NCBI GenBank assembly: GCA_032073245.1
Contig: DAMANX010000024.1
Location: forward strand, 1 to 64,000
DNA length: 64,000 bases
Direction of reading: 5' to 3'
Source of the DNA: QVMG01 sp032073245
GTDB lineage: Bacteria > Bacteroidota > Bacteroidia > Bacteroidales > Tannerellaceae
Shown: piece after piece, positions 46,432-56,500 of the stretch
Layout: every line of letters starts with the position of its first letter
How positions within the stretch are numbered: position 1 is the stretch's first letter
Translations under genes and position numbers: made by a program
The notes under the pieces: model-generated
What the model was told of the DNA's origin: nothing
The model's input: the letters and a program-made list of their open reading frames with translations, nothing else
Databases searched by the model: none

Positions 46432-46671
46432 ATTCAAAGAATTGACAGGGTTGTTATTCAGGAAGATATTTCAAAAGGAGAAAGAATTTTATCCTACACC
46501 CTTCAGGGATTTACTGTCTCAGATAAATGGGATGATATTTCTACCAGAACATGTATCGGGCATAAACAGATTGAAACATTCCCGGCAGGTGAATATAAAC
46601 AAATAAGACTCACTGTAAATGAAGCTAAAGCGGAACCGATACTGAAGAACGTTGCAGTGTATAGCAATTAA
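46432..46671 (+). pseudogene. C-terminal remnant resembling a GH29 alpha-L-fucosidase
   Basis: An open frame of 79 codons plus stop follows an in-frame TAA at 46429-46431 and has no start codon. Its translation (RIDRVVIQEDISKGERILSY, later TCIGHKQIETFPAGEYKQIR, ending KNVAVYSN) matches the form of the C-terminal discoidin-like domain of GH29 fucosidases as I remember it. The catalytic barrel is missing upstream, where 45636-46286 encodes an unrelated protein. This is probably the tail of a deleted fucosidase gene. The attribution is by recall of family pattern, not by search. Confidence 0.65.
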
Positions 46672-46709
46672 AATAGTTTCTTTCGTTAACTTTTCAATAC
46701 TATAAGCTC

Positions 46710-47437
46710 ATGTATAAAAGAATTCTAATCACAGGTCTATTGTTTTTTCTTTTATTTTCCGTGGGATTTGCACAGTTCTCATTTGAGTTGCGTTATTATA
46801 CTTCGGATGTGAGAGCTAATGGTGAAACTGATTTTACCGGAGAGACTGCTATTTTGACGACAGAACAACGGGTGGATTTTCTGAAGAAATATGCAAGCGT
46901 TGCTTCTCATTTCTTTCATGATTCATTATACAATACAGTAGTAGTACCGGATAAAGAGATTCAAGAAACAATTGCAGGGTTAAAACCTTTGCCTCAACCG
47001 GAAATCCGGAAAAAGCGAATTCTTTCGGATTGGAAATATATGGGATATAAACCAGATTCCCATACCTATAAAACTGGATAATATATATGGACTGGGATAT
47101 GTATTAACCGGACGAACGAATTATCCTTATGTTCCACATACTTTCCTTGATGAGAACTTTGATGAAAAGCCGGATATTTCCGATTGGACAGAATTATCAT
47201 ATAATGATAGCAAATGGCAGGAAGGATGATACGTTGACTCCGGTAATTATACATTGGGGTAAAAAAGAAAAAACATCTTTATCTGTAGAGGTTAAAACTG
47301 TTGAAGGCGTGCTTATTGATAAAAAAGATTATATGAAGATTGAGTTGCCGGAAGGAAGGGAAGCAATTAGTTTACCGGGCTTCAGACCTGACTGGAAAGA
47401 AGAGGGTTTCTATATTATTGAATACAACTTTAAATAA
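46710..47437 (+). pseudogene. Secreted protein gene broken by two frameshifts
   Basis: The gene starts at 46710 with a good signal peptide (MYKRILITGLLFFLLFSVGFAQ) and reads in one frame to about 47050. It continues in a second frame as IPIKLDNIYGLGYVLTGRTN and onward to about 47226, then in a third frame from about 47220 (KDDTLTPVIIHWGKKEKTSL) to a stop at 47435-47437. The three pieces join into one protein-like sequence of about 240 aa. Each shift is in the same direction. I do not recognise the family. It follows the fucosidase remnant, so both may be relics of one lost enzyme operon. A sequencing error is an alternative explanation. Confidence 0.6.
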
Positions 47438-47548
47438 TTAAATAAATCAAATAATGGGGGCTTCTTTTCTATGCATCACGCACAGAAAAGAAGACAAAAT
47501 AATTATATCAATCTTAAATCTATATATTCCCCATTTAGTTATATCTGT

Positions 47549-48526
47549 TCAGATAGAAAAACTTCTATCAATTATTTGTGTTGTCTTTTCATATCCCTCC
47601 TTTAAAACCGCCTTTACATCCATAGTCTCCCAATAAACCTTATTAAATAGTTCAAGGGATAGGCTGCCGTGGAAATCTGTTTCATGGAGCAGTGGTAATA
47701 CTTTGTTGAAGGGGCAGGAACCGGTGCCGGGAAATACCCGGTCGGCATCGGTTAAGGTGGTACGGCCGGGGGAGCCAGGGTAGTCGTTGATATGGAAGAC
47801 GGGGAGGGTGGCTCCATTGATTTGGCGGAGGGAGTCGAATGAGTTTCCGCCGCGATAGAGGTGATAGAAGTCGAGGAGCATGGTGGCTTTTGGATGGCCG
47901 GTACCGATGGTGATGGCGGCGGTATCAGATAGCTGGTTGAGTGCTCCGGCACCCCATAGTTCGAGGATGGGGGTGACGGTTGTCTGGTCGCCTATCTGTA
48001 GGATTTCGTGATAGCGATCAGCGTATTCCGGTAGTTTATTGCGGTCGATTGTCTGGATTCCCTGTACAGGTGCTGCTATGTATTTTCCTCCCAGGCGTGC
48101 AGTGAGTTCCATGTCCTGACGGATTTTGCGGATTCCTTCTTCACGGCGTATGGGGTCATCGGCAATCCAGGTGGAAAAGGCTATCATGTTTTCGAGTATG
48201 AGGCCGTGTTTTTTTATTTGTGTGGCGAGTGTTTCGGGTGTTCCGCCTTGTTTGATATAGGCTTCTACATCAGACACCCATAATTCAACTCCTTCGTATC
48301 CGGCTTCGGCGCAGAGGTCGATTTGTTGTTCTACGGGTAGTTTGTATCCCCGGATGGTAGAAGTGTTGAGGCTTACGCGGAAGGGGCGTTTTCCTTTTGT
48401 TTCTATTTTATTACGGGGAGATTCTTTTGTATTGTTGCATGCAATCATGCCGGTAAGTCCGGTGGCAGCTAGTGCCAGGCCGGAGTTACGGAGCATTTGA
48501 CGGCGTGTTATTTTTTTATCGGACAT
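47549..48526 (-). CDS. Sugar phosphate isomerase/epimerase-like TIM-barrel protein, exported
   Basis: The 325-aa protein has a Tat-like signal (TRRQMLRNSGLALAATGLTG) ending in a lipobox-like MIAC, then an AP-endonuclease-2/xylose-isomerase-like barrel (LCAEAGYEGVELWVSDVEAY, TPILELWGAGAL, MLLDFYHLYRGG, PVFHINDYPG, GSLSLELFN) with conserved metal-ligand Glu, Asp and His. Such exported barrels act on sugars rather than DNA. A related protein is reported as the hydratase step of a 3-keto-glycoside pathway, which matters because DUF1080 and Gfo/Idh genes lie in the same orientation at 58.7-61 kb. It follows the carboxylesterase by 10 nt. Confidence 0.82.
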   Translation of the reverse strand: MSDKKITRRQMLRNSGLALAATGLTGMIACNNTKESPRNKIETKGKRPFRVSLNTSTIRGYKLPVEQQIDLCAEAGYEGVELWVSDVEAYIKQGGTPETLATQIKKHGLILENMIAFSTWIADDPIRREEGIRKIRQDMELTARLGGKYIAAPVQGIQTIDRNKLPEYADRYHEILQIGDQTTVTPILELWGAGALNQLSDTAAITIGTGHPKATMLLDFYHLYRGGNSFDSLRQINGATLPVFHINDYPGSPGRTTLTDADRVFPGTGSCPFNKVLPLLHETDFHGSLSLELFNKVYWETMDVKAVLKEGYEKTTQIIDRSFSI

Positions 48527-48536
48527 ATCTTTTTAT

Positions 48537-50210
48537 TTAACTGTTTTGTAAGCTTTTCCGGGCTTCTCTGTCTGGGTCGTTACGCACGACTGATTCGTTG
48601 TTTAATATCATTACTTCTCCTTTTTCTTGTGTGTATTGTGGCCAATTGGGGAGATTGTTTGTGTTGGGGTCTGATTTTCTCATAAAATTGAGGAGTGCGT
48701 CTGACATTCTATCGGACAGTTGGCGTGGTATGCGTCCTCCTCCTGTGTGTGTTATCATGCGGTCTGTGTTGCGAAACCAGAAGCAGATGTCGAGGCAGTG
48801 GAATGCGCGCATGCGGTTGTTGAATAATGGGGGCTCCCAACCAAACCATGCCATGTATACAGGTTGGTTTTGCTGAAGTTTTGCATTGGCTGTACGCACG
48901 ACAGATTCACGTGTGGAGAGAGTCATTGCCCAGATTTCAACAGGACGCATCTGGGGGAAGTTTGCAGCATAGGCTTCAACTATGTTCTTTGCTTTGTCGC
49001 CATAGCGGTCGCGGAGTTTGGCGGTAACGTCGTCGAATGTCATTTTTTCGAGTGATGCGTCTCCGCGGTTGGGGTTCCATTCATGGAATGTGGTACAGAG
49101 GAGCATGGGTATCTGTGGTGTTGTAGAAGCAGTTTCCGCAGAGTAGAATGTTCCTTTGGGTATGTGTACACCGTCGGCTACGGGGCCGAATGTGCGGCGT
49201 GTAGTGGTGTTTAGTTCTTTGAGGCATTTTTGTGCAGCCCGGTTTGCGAGTTCGAGGTATTCGGGCCAGGGAATGTCTTGTAGTTTGTCGGTTTGTGACG
49301 ATGTGAGCCCGGCTTCTTTAAGGATATATTCTCCTATTTTCCGTGTGATTTGCTGGTCGGATGCATCGATGGTAGAGCCGCTTAGCGGAACGGCTTTGTG
49401 TACGAGGTTTTTTGCTCCCGGCATGGCGGCAACTGTGCATACTTTGGAACCTCCGCCTGATTGTCCCATAATGGTGACGTTTGCGGCATCACCTCCGAAG
49501 TTGGCTATGTTGTCACGCACCCATTCGAGGGCGAAGATAATGTCGAGCATTCCTACATTGCCTGAGTCTTTGTATTTTTCTCCTCCGACGGCTGAAAGGT
49601 CTGAAAAGCCGATAGGCCCGAGGCGGTGGTTGATAGAGACGAAGACTATGTCGCCGTAACGGCTGATGTTTTCTCCATGGTATCCATCTTGTTCAATGGC
49701 GCTTCCGTTGGTGAATCCTCCACCGTGGAGCCATACGAGTACGGGACGTTTTTTACCGTCGTTTATGTTGGGCGTCCATATATTGAGGCAGAGGCAGTCT
49801 TCGCTAACGTCCCAGTAGTTCCAGTGGTCGGCAAAGGTGCCGTAATTGTTTGGCCAACGGTTTTCCATGCGTTGTGGTGCGGTATTTCCATAGAATACAG
49901 TGGGTCTTATGTCATCCCATGGCTCGGGTTTGCGTGGCGGCATGAAGCGGTTTTTCCCTCCTGTGTTTGCGCCGTAGGGAACGCCTAGGAAAGTGTATAC
50001 GTTATTGAGGATATAGCCTTGTATTTTTCCATAAGCTGTTTGCGCTATGGCGATGTCATCTCCGATAAAAAGGGATTGTTCGTCGTTATCAGCTGGGGCT
50101 GTTCCTGTGGTTGGTGCTTGGGTGCAGGATGCGGCAGTGGAGAGTCCGCCTATGGTTAGAGTAGCGGTTCCGAGGCCGAGTTTTTTTACGAATTGTCGTC
50201 TGGTTGTCAT
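48537..50210 (-). CDS. Type-B carboxylesterase, exported
   Basis: This 557-aa alpha/beta hydrolase has a Tat-like signal (TTRRQFVKKLGLGTATLTIG) followed by a lipobox-like STAASC, an oxyanion-hole motif (VLVWLHGGGFTNGS), nucleophile S251 in MGQSGGGSKV (the more usual form is GESAG) and the family N-terminal GKIQGYILNNVYTFLGVPYG. It resembles para-nitrobenzyl esterases. Beside a glycan locus it might remove acyl groups from glycans or plant esters. It lies between the GH13 gene at 50331 (with a REP-like hairpin in the gap) and the TIM-barrel gene. Confidence 0.87.
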   Translation of the reverse strand: MTTRRQFVKKLGLGTATLTIGGLSTAASCTQAPTTGTAPADNDEQSLFIGDDIAIAQTAYGKIQGYILNNVYTFLGVPYGANTGGKNRFMPPRKPEPWDDIRPTVFYGNTAPQRMENRWPNNYGTFADHWNYWDVSEDCLCLNIWTPNINDGKKRPVLVWLHGGGFTNGSAIEQDGYHGENISRYGDIVFVSINHRLGPIGFSDLSAVGGEKYKDSGNVGMLDIIFALEWVRDNIANFGGDAANVTIMGQSGGGSKVCTVAAMPGAKNLVHKAVPLSGSTIDASDQQITRKIGEYILKEAGLTSSQTDKLQDIPWPEYLELANRAAQKCLKELNTTTRRTFGPVADGVHIPKGTFYSAETASTTPQIPMLLCTTFHEWNPNRGDASLEKMTFDDVTAKLRDRYGDKAKNIVEAYAANFPQMRPVEIWAMTLSTRESVVRTANAKLQQNQPVYMAWFGWEPPLFNNRMRAFHCLDICFWFRNTDRMITHTGGGRIPRQLSDRMSDALLNFMRKSDPNTNNLPNWPQYTQEKGEVMILNNESVVRNDPDREARKSLQNS

Positions 50211-50259
50211 AATTTGTTTTATTAGGGTTGATACTCTGGTTTGTTTACTTTTTATTGTG

Positions 50260-50311
50260 ATATCAAGTCAGCTATCTTGGCTCCTCGCCCGTTCAGGTGA
50301 GGAGCATATCT
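50260..50311. repeat. Dispersed hairpin repeat, copy A (downstream of the GH13 gene)
   Basis: The sequence runs from ATATCAAGT through CTATCTTGGCTCCTCG to GAGGAGCATATC and folds on CTCCTC/GAGGAG. It is in the same orientation as copy B at 58655-58710. It sits between the 50331 GH13 gene and the esterase, where it could terminate the transcript. Confidence 0.75.
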
Positions 50312-50330
50312 TCACTAACCCCACTGCTTC

Positions 50331-52166
50331 TTACATCTCCAGAATCAGAACCTCTTTTGCTTTGAGTTTGAGTTGGTCGGAGAGAGGGATGGAGCGGTTG
50401 GTGATAATGTCTTTTCCGGTGGTTTTGCCACGGAGTATTTCTGCATAGCGCGCAAGTGGAAGGTCAACTTCCTGGTTGGCTCCGTTGAGAATGACTATTA
50501 CACTTTGATTACCTGTGCGTCGCTCGTAGACATAGACTCCTGCCTGTGGCTGGAAGTGGGTCATGGTACCTTCGGATATTGCTTTAGTGCCTTTACGCCA
50601 TTTGAGAATGGTTTGGAGGTAATCCCATGCTTCGTTTTGCAGTGGAGAACGTCCTTCACGTGTGAACCAGTTTTCAGCATCGCCCTGCCATCCTCCGGGC
50701 ACGTCAAGGCGTATGTTTCCATCTCCCCCGGGTTGGCTTTTCGTTCCGTGCATCAATAGTTCCTGACCATAGTATAATTGCGGTGTACCGGGTATTGTGA
50801 GCAGCAATGCCAAACCTTGTTTATAAGCATCGAGGTCAACGGGCTTTTCACGCAAGAAGCGGTCGGTGTCATGGTTTTCAAGGAAGCGCAGCACGTTGCT
50901 TATATCAGGGTATACAAAGTCGTAGCAGAGGTGTTCGTATATTTTCTGCAAACGTCCGTTGGGTGCTGTTTTATTGTTAAAGATATCGCTTGCCATACCC
51001 ATGAGCGTAAAGTCCATGACTGATTTCAGTTCGGTATCTTTTCCGAAGTTAAGTTTGCTTCCTTTCTGCCACCATGCGGTTCCGATGGTATATTCAGTCC
51101 ATATTTCGCCCACAATATTGAATTGCGGGTATTCGTTCATTACTTCAATATTCCAGCGGCGCATCATGTCGTAGTCGGCATAGGGATAGGTGTCTTGCCG
51201 GATAGCGTCGATGCGAGAGTATTCAATCCACCAGATTGAGTTTTGTATCAGGTAGGTTGCTACATGTGGGTTTGCCTGGTTAACATCGATGCCGAACCCG
51301 GCGTATTTCATCACATCGGAATCGTATTTCGAAGCATAATTGTCGAAAAAGATTTCTTTCGCGTGGTTGCCTCTCCGGCTTGGGCTTTCGTTAAACCAGT
51401 CTTTTGCGGGCGGGTCGAGTGCCCACGGGTGGTTTCCACCGATATGATTGAATATCATATCCATCACCACACGCATTCCTTTTTTGTGTGTTTTGTCAAT
51501 GAGGCGCAGGTAATCTTCATTTGTACCCAGACGGCGGTCTACGTGGTACATATCAGTAGCGAAATAGCCGTGATATGAACCGCCTCTGGCATCGTTTTCG
51601 AGAACGGGATTGAGCCATATTGCCGTCACTCCGAGGTCTTGCAGGTAGTCGAGATTGTTTTCTATTCCCAACAAGTCACCGCCATGGCGTCCTCCGGGGC
51701 GGGTTCTGTCTACGACGTATTCTTCTTTCATTGGCGGCTGGTCATTCGACGGGTCGCCATTGGCAAAACGGTCGGGCATAATAAGGTAGAGCACGTCTGA
51801 GGCATCATATCCCTGTATATCATCCGTACTGCTTTTCCGTTGTTTCAGTTCGTAGGGATAGGTCAGTTTTTTCTTGTCACGTGTGAAAGTAATATCGAAT
51901 TTGCCCGGTTGTGCCTTTGATACGTCTAGATAGATAACCAGGTAGTTAGGACTCTCAAAACCTACATAACTTTTAATGTCTACGCCGGGATAATCGATTG
52001 TCGGGTGATAGCCTGAGATATTCTGCCCGTAGACCATCAGTTGCAGTTCGGGGTTTTTCATGCCGCTCCACCAGAACAGCGGTTCGATACGCTCTATTTG
52101 CCGGGCTTCCATTGAAGCCCAGGCAAACAGCATAACAAACATAGATAACATAAGTTTATTTTTCAT
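50331..52166 (-). CDS. GH13 neopullulanase/cyclomaltodextrinase-like (SusA-like)
   Basis: The 611-aa protein has a signal peptide (MLFAWASMEA), a cyclomaltodextrinase N domain (IEPLFWWSGMKNPELQLMVYG), the GH13 barrel and a C-terminal beta domain. The conserved regions are present: region I VVMDMIFNH, region II with nucleophile D325 (DAIRQDTYPY), region III with acid/base E354 (FNIVGEIW) and region IV with D433 (FLENHDTDRF). SusA-like enzymes hydrolyse alpha-1,4 maltooligosaccharides, pullulan or cyclodextrins in the periplasm. It follows susD by 12 nt and is a paralog of the GH13 at 56713. Confidence 0.92.
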   Translation of the reverse strand: MKNKLMLSMFVMLFAWASMEARQIERIEPLFWWSGMKNPELQLMVYGQNISGYHPTIDYPGVDIKSYVGFESPNYLVIYLDVSKAQPGKFDITFTRDKKKLTYPYELKQRKSSTDDIQGYDASDVLYLIMPDRFANGDPSNDQPPMKEEYVVDRTRPGGRHGGDLLGIENNLDYLQDLGVTAIWLNPVLENDARGGSYHGYFATDMYHVDRRLGTNEDYLRLIDKTHKKGMRVVMDMIFNHIGGNHPWALDPPAKDWFNESPSRRGNHAKEIFFDNYASKYDSDVMKYAGFGIDVNQANPHVATYLIQNSIWWIEYSRIDAIRQDTYPYADYDMMRRWNIEVMNEYPQFNIVGEIWTEYTIGTAWWQKGSKLNFGKDTELKSVMDFTLMGMASDIFNNKTAPNGRLQKIYEHLCYDFVYPDISNVLRFLENHDTDRFLREKPVDLDAYKQGLALLLTIPGTPQLYYGQELLMHGTKSQPGGDGNIRLDVPGGWQGDAENWFTREGRSPLQNEAWDYLQTILKWRKGTKAISEGTMTHFQPQAGVYVYERRTGNQSVIVILNGANQEVDLPLARYAEILRGKTTGKDIITNRSIPLSDQLKLKAKEVLILEM

Positions 52167-52178
52167 CCTACATTGGTA

Positions 52179-53567
52179 TTAATTCATGGTTACATCGGGA
52201 TTTCCACTTTGTTCGATATCCGGTATCTGGAACATTACTTTACGGGAATCCCATGCATCATTGCGTACATTCTGCCGCATACGTTTGAGTTCAAACAGGC
52301 GTTCGCCGTGTAAGGCTATTTCGAGGCGGCGTTCTTTGCGTGTGGCGTCGATAATGCCTGTTTTGTCGGCTTGTGTTGTTTTAGCCTGCCCGTAAGCGCG
52401 TTGTTCAATCTGGTTCAGTGCAGCAAGTGCCTCGGTCAGGTCACCACCCGACTCTGCCAATGCCTCTGCATAGATAAGCAGTAATTCGTTATATCCCATC
52501 ACTATCGCGTCCATATACTGATAGTCAAACCGTGTTGTATACCAGCTTCCGTTTATTTCTTTGTAGAAAGTGCTGAAACGGCGGTCGTTTTCTTTATCAT
52601 GCGCATTCAGTAGCGATTCAGACGGGTGATAGATGGGTAAAGTTAAATCATTAGTGCGGAATGCGCGCAAGCCGCCCCATGAATCTTCGGTGATTGACAC
52701 GGAAGGAATCATAAAAATAACTTCCCTGGTGGTTGTTCCCATTTCCGCACGTGCATATTTTGCTGTCATATCGGTATCGAGCCCGTATTTACCGCTGTTC
52801 ACCACTTCGCCTGCCCATTGTGCCGCTTTGGCATAGTCCTGTTTGTAGAAATACACTTTGGCAAGCATTGCTTTAGCAATATCCTGCGTGGCACGTCCGG
52901 AGTTCCATGTATTAGCTGCCGGAAGATTAGCTGCCGCAAACTCAAGGTCGGCAATCACCTGGTTATAAACTTCTTCCACTGTAGAGCGTTGTACAATTTC
53001 AAAGGCTGTCTCACGGTCCATCACTCCGTGCAGCCGGATAGGAACTCCCATTTCTGCCGTGTTTTTATGTTCGTCAGAATAGGGAAGCCCAAAAGCTCTC
53101 ACAAGGTGGAAATGACCGAATGCCCGTATAAAGGAGGCTTCCGCTTTGAAGCGGTTGGCAAGGTCGCCTCCTGCCGCTGCCAGGATTTCTTCCGCAACGG
53201 TACTAAAAGCTACCTGGTTAACGCGGTTGATTGCGCGGTAGGTATGCTGCCACTGGTCGCGCCCTACAGGATTTACGAGGTTCATTTCATGATTGGTCAT
53301 TTGTACCCATTGGAAAGTAGCGGTGTTGGCAATTGCGTCATCGGCAATGACACTGAATCCGCGCAGAGTAACACCTCCCCAGAATCCGTCCGACCGTATG
53401 TCATGATAAGCTCCCAAAAGAATCTTTTCAAGGTCATCTGCGGTTTTCACCGCATCGTCTGTCAGAATCAGGTTATCCGGTTTGATTTGCAGGAAACTCA
53501 TATCGTCACATGCTGTAAATCCCAGCACGGCACTGATTGATACGATAAATATATTTTTAAGTCTCAT
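52179..53567 (-). CDS. SusD/RagB-family lipoprotein
   Basis: This 462-aa lipoprotein has a lipobox (SAVLGFTAC), the N-terminal DDMSFLQIKPDNLILTDDAV, a helix motif (ASFIRAFGHFHLVRAFGLPYS) and a C-terminal TRKERRLEIALHGERLFELKR. It follows susC by 11 nt. There are no SusE/SusF-like surface lipoprotein genes after it, unlike the classical Sus locus. Confidence 0.92.
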   Translation of the reverse strand: MRLKNIFIVSISAVLGFTACDDMSFLQIKPDNLILTDDAVKTADDLEKILLGAYHDIRSDGFWGGVTLRGFSVIADDAIANTATFQWVQMTNHEMNLVNPVGRDQWQHTYRAINRVNQVAFSTVAEEILAAAGGDLANRFKAEASFIRAFGHFHLVRAFGLPYSDEHKNTAEMGVPIRLHGVMDRETAFEIVQRSTVEEVYNQVIADLEFAAANLPAANTWNSGRATQDIAKAMLAKVYFYKQDYAKAAQWAGEVVNSGKYGLDTDMTAKYARAEMGTTTREVIFMIPSVSITEDSWGGLRAFRTNDLTLPIYHPSESLLNAHDKENDRRFSTFYKEINGSWYTTRFDYQYMDAIVMGYNELLLIYAEALAESGGDLTEALAALNQIEQRAYGQAKTTQADKTGIIDATRKERRLEIALHGERLFELKRMRQNVRNDAWDSRKVMFQIPDIEQSGNPDVTMN

Positions 53568-53578
53568 AATAGCGCTCT

Positions 53579-56500
53579 TTAAAAGTTGATATTTAATCCG
53601 ATAGTATAGGTACGTGCCTGTGGCGGTGTCAGGTAAGTAACGTTAAGGCTCAGGTTACGTGCCTGGGCACTTGCCACGTCGCGCATGATTTCCGGTTCTC
53701 CGCTGTACTTGCTGTAATACTCATTGAAGAGCGTTAGCAGATTGGTCGCCTGCGCATAGATACGCGCATCGCGGATATGCAGTTTACGAAGGAAACCTCC
53801 ATTAAAGGTATATCCCACATTCACATTTTTTAGTCTCAGGAATCCGGCATCATGCAAATATTCCGTCGTGTTTCGTGCCTGGTTGATACCACTATTACCC
53901 AATGTAATACGTGGCACGTCGGTCACGTCGCCCGGTTTCTGCCAGCGGTCGAGAACCGCTTCCTTCAGGTTCCATGTTCCCATATTATTCATCTGGAATT
54001 TTTCGCCGTCGTCATAAATACTTCCGCCAATCTGGAATGTAAACATAAAGCCTAAATCCCAGTTTTTCCATGTGAAACGGTTGTTGAGTCCGCCCACGAA
54101 ATCAGAGTAAGGGTGTCCCACCGGTTGACGGTCGCGTTCCGCGTTGTATTCCTTTGTTTGTCCTACCGGATTCTTGTTTTCATCGAGCATTTCATAGATG
54201 GGCGCACCATCCTGCGGGTCCACTCCGAGCGTTTTCACCAGATAGTTCACACCTATTGGCTGTCCTACCAACACGCGGGTATCACCTTCGCCACCCAATG
54301 CATCAGGTCCTGCAGTACCTACATCCAATACCTTGTTCTTGTTGTAACTGATATTAAAGTCAGTTGTCCAGCTGAAATCACGCCCGTTGAAATTAACCGA
54401 CTTGATATTGAACTCAACTCCGCGGTTCCTTACCTTACCGATATTGCCCAGAAACTCCGTATAGCCACCCGAAGCAGGTACGCGTACATTGAGGAACAAA
54501 TCTTTTGAATTCTTATTATAGTAACCAATCTCACCCGAAATACGATTTTTCAGGAATCCGAATTCCAACCCGATATCAAACGTGTTGGTCGTTTCCCATT
54601 TCAGATTCGGATTCTTCAGCGTGTTGATATACCAGTAAAGCTGTTCGGCGTAAAGCTGTGTTTCGTTCACACTCACCGCACCCCATTGTGCATAGTTTGG
54701 AATCTCGGCATTACCCGTAATTCCATACCCGGTCTTAAGTTTCAACAAGCTCAGCACATCATTGTCCTTCAGGAAATCCTCTTCCGTAATCAGCCAGCCG
54801 ACCGAAGCCGCCGGGAAATCACCGAACTTATTGTTTGCCCCGAAGCGTGAAGAACCGTCACGGCGATAAGTTACAGTGGCCATATAACGGTCCATCAACG
54901 TATAGTTCACACGTCCGAAGAAAGAAATAAACGAATACTCCTGATTGGGGTACACCGTCGAAGTCTCTTTCGATTTATCATACGCAGGATTATTATAAAG
55001 CCAGTCTTCCGAACCCATTTCGAATACCACATTCCGGTAGTTCGATGTCCGTTTCGATTTCATCGCCTCCGTACCCAACAGGAAATGGAAACGATGATTC
55101 TCGCCCACATTAAGCACATAATTCAGCAATGCCTTAGCATTCCAGTTCGTGTCATACCGGTTGGTCATATTACTGTTAGGAGCAGAAGAAAGCTCCTTTG
55201 TACGCAGATAATTCGATTCACTGTCGCGGTAATCGATATTACCCTCCACACGGAACGATAGGTCTTTGATAATAGTCCAGTCTGCATACAAATTAGCCAT
55301 CGTGCGGTTCGTATAAATTTCCCGCAGCTTTTCGTAAATCTCCGTCACCGGATTGTTTGACATTGGGAACTTATAATAACTCCCGTCCGCATTGTAGGCA
55401 GGAAAATAGGGTAACGCGTTACTGATTGCGCGTCCGTAACCACCATCCCAGCTTACGGGTACGTATTTATTAAAAGTGCTTGAAAATGAAAAATTACCAC
55501 CCACTTTCAGGAATGAAAACGGCGTGTAGTCGATATTCAAACGTCCGCTTGTGCGACGGAAGTGATTATCCTCCACATACGAATTTTCGGCCACATGCGA
55601 CAGCCCGATATAAGCCCGCACTTTCTCATTCCCCAGCGAAATAGACAAGTCGTTGTAGGTAGAGACACCCGTGCGCGTCACCAAATCCTGCCAGTCCGTA
55701 TTATTAGCCAGTGCCTGTTCTTCTGTGTAACCACCCGGATAGGTTGTCACCGTTGCCGGGTCGGGCGCACCCGTTGGATTAAACGTGTAATCATTCTGTA
55801 AACCTTCCCGGTAAAGTTTGAGGTAATCAGCCGTTTCAAGCATTTTCACCTTAACGTTAGGAGTCGAGAAAGCAACGCGCGAGCTGAAATTAATCTGCGG
55901 TTTACCCGATTTCCCCCGTTTCGTAGTAATCAATACAACCCCGTTGGCACCTCGTGAACCATAAATAGCCGTAGCCGAAGCATCTTTCAAAATATCGATG
56001 CTCTGGATATCATTCGTATTCAGCGAAGCCAGCGGATTGTCCTGTGCACCCCCTGTGCGGTCGCCCGCATCCTGTTGAATAGGAATACCGTCAATCACAA
56101 TCAGCGGGTCACCTCCTGCTGTGATGGAAGCAATACCACGCACGCGGATAGCCGCACCTGCCCCGGCCATACCCGAAGTCTGCGTCACCTGTACCCCGGC
56201 GGCACGCCCCTGCAAAGCAGTGTCGAACGAACTTGCCGGATTGCTCATCAGGTCTTCACCGTCTACTTTGGCGATAGAACCTGTCACATCGCGCTTGTTC
56301 TGAACACCGTATCCAACCACGACAACCTCGTCCAATATCTCAACATCTTCCTGTAAGGAAACATTGATACGTGTCTGATTACCTACGGTTACTTCCACTT
56401 TTTTATAACCGATATAAGAATAAACGAGAACACTGTTTACACCGGGTACTTCAATGGTATACTTTCCATCCATATCTGTAGTGGTTCCTTGAGTAGTTCC

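Noticed and set aside
49156..49659. A 167-codon plus-strand frame opposite the carboxylesterase
   Set aside because: Antisense shadow of a gene with intact esterase motifs.
52818..53540. A 240-codon open frame on the plus strand opposite susD
   Set aside because: Antisense to a clear SusD gene, rich in Cys, His and Arg, with no domain or signal.
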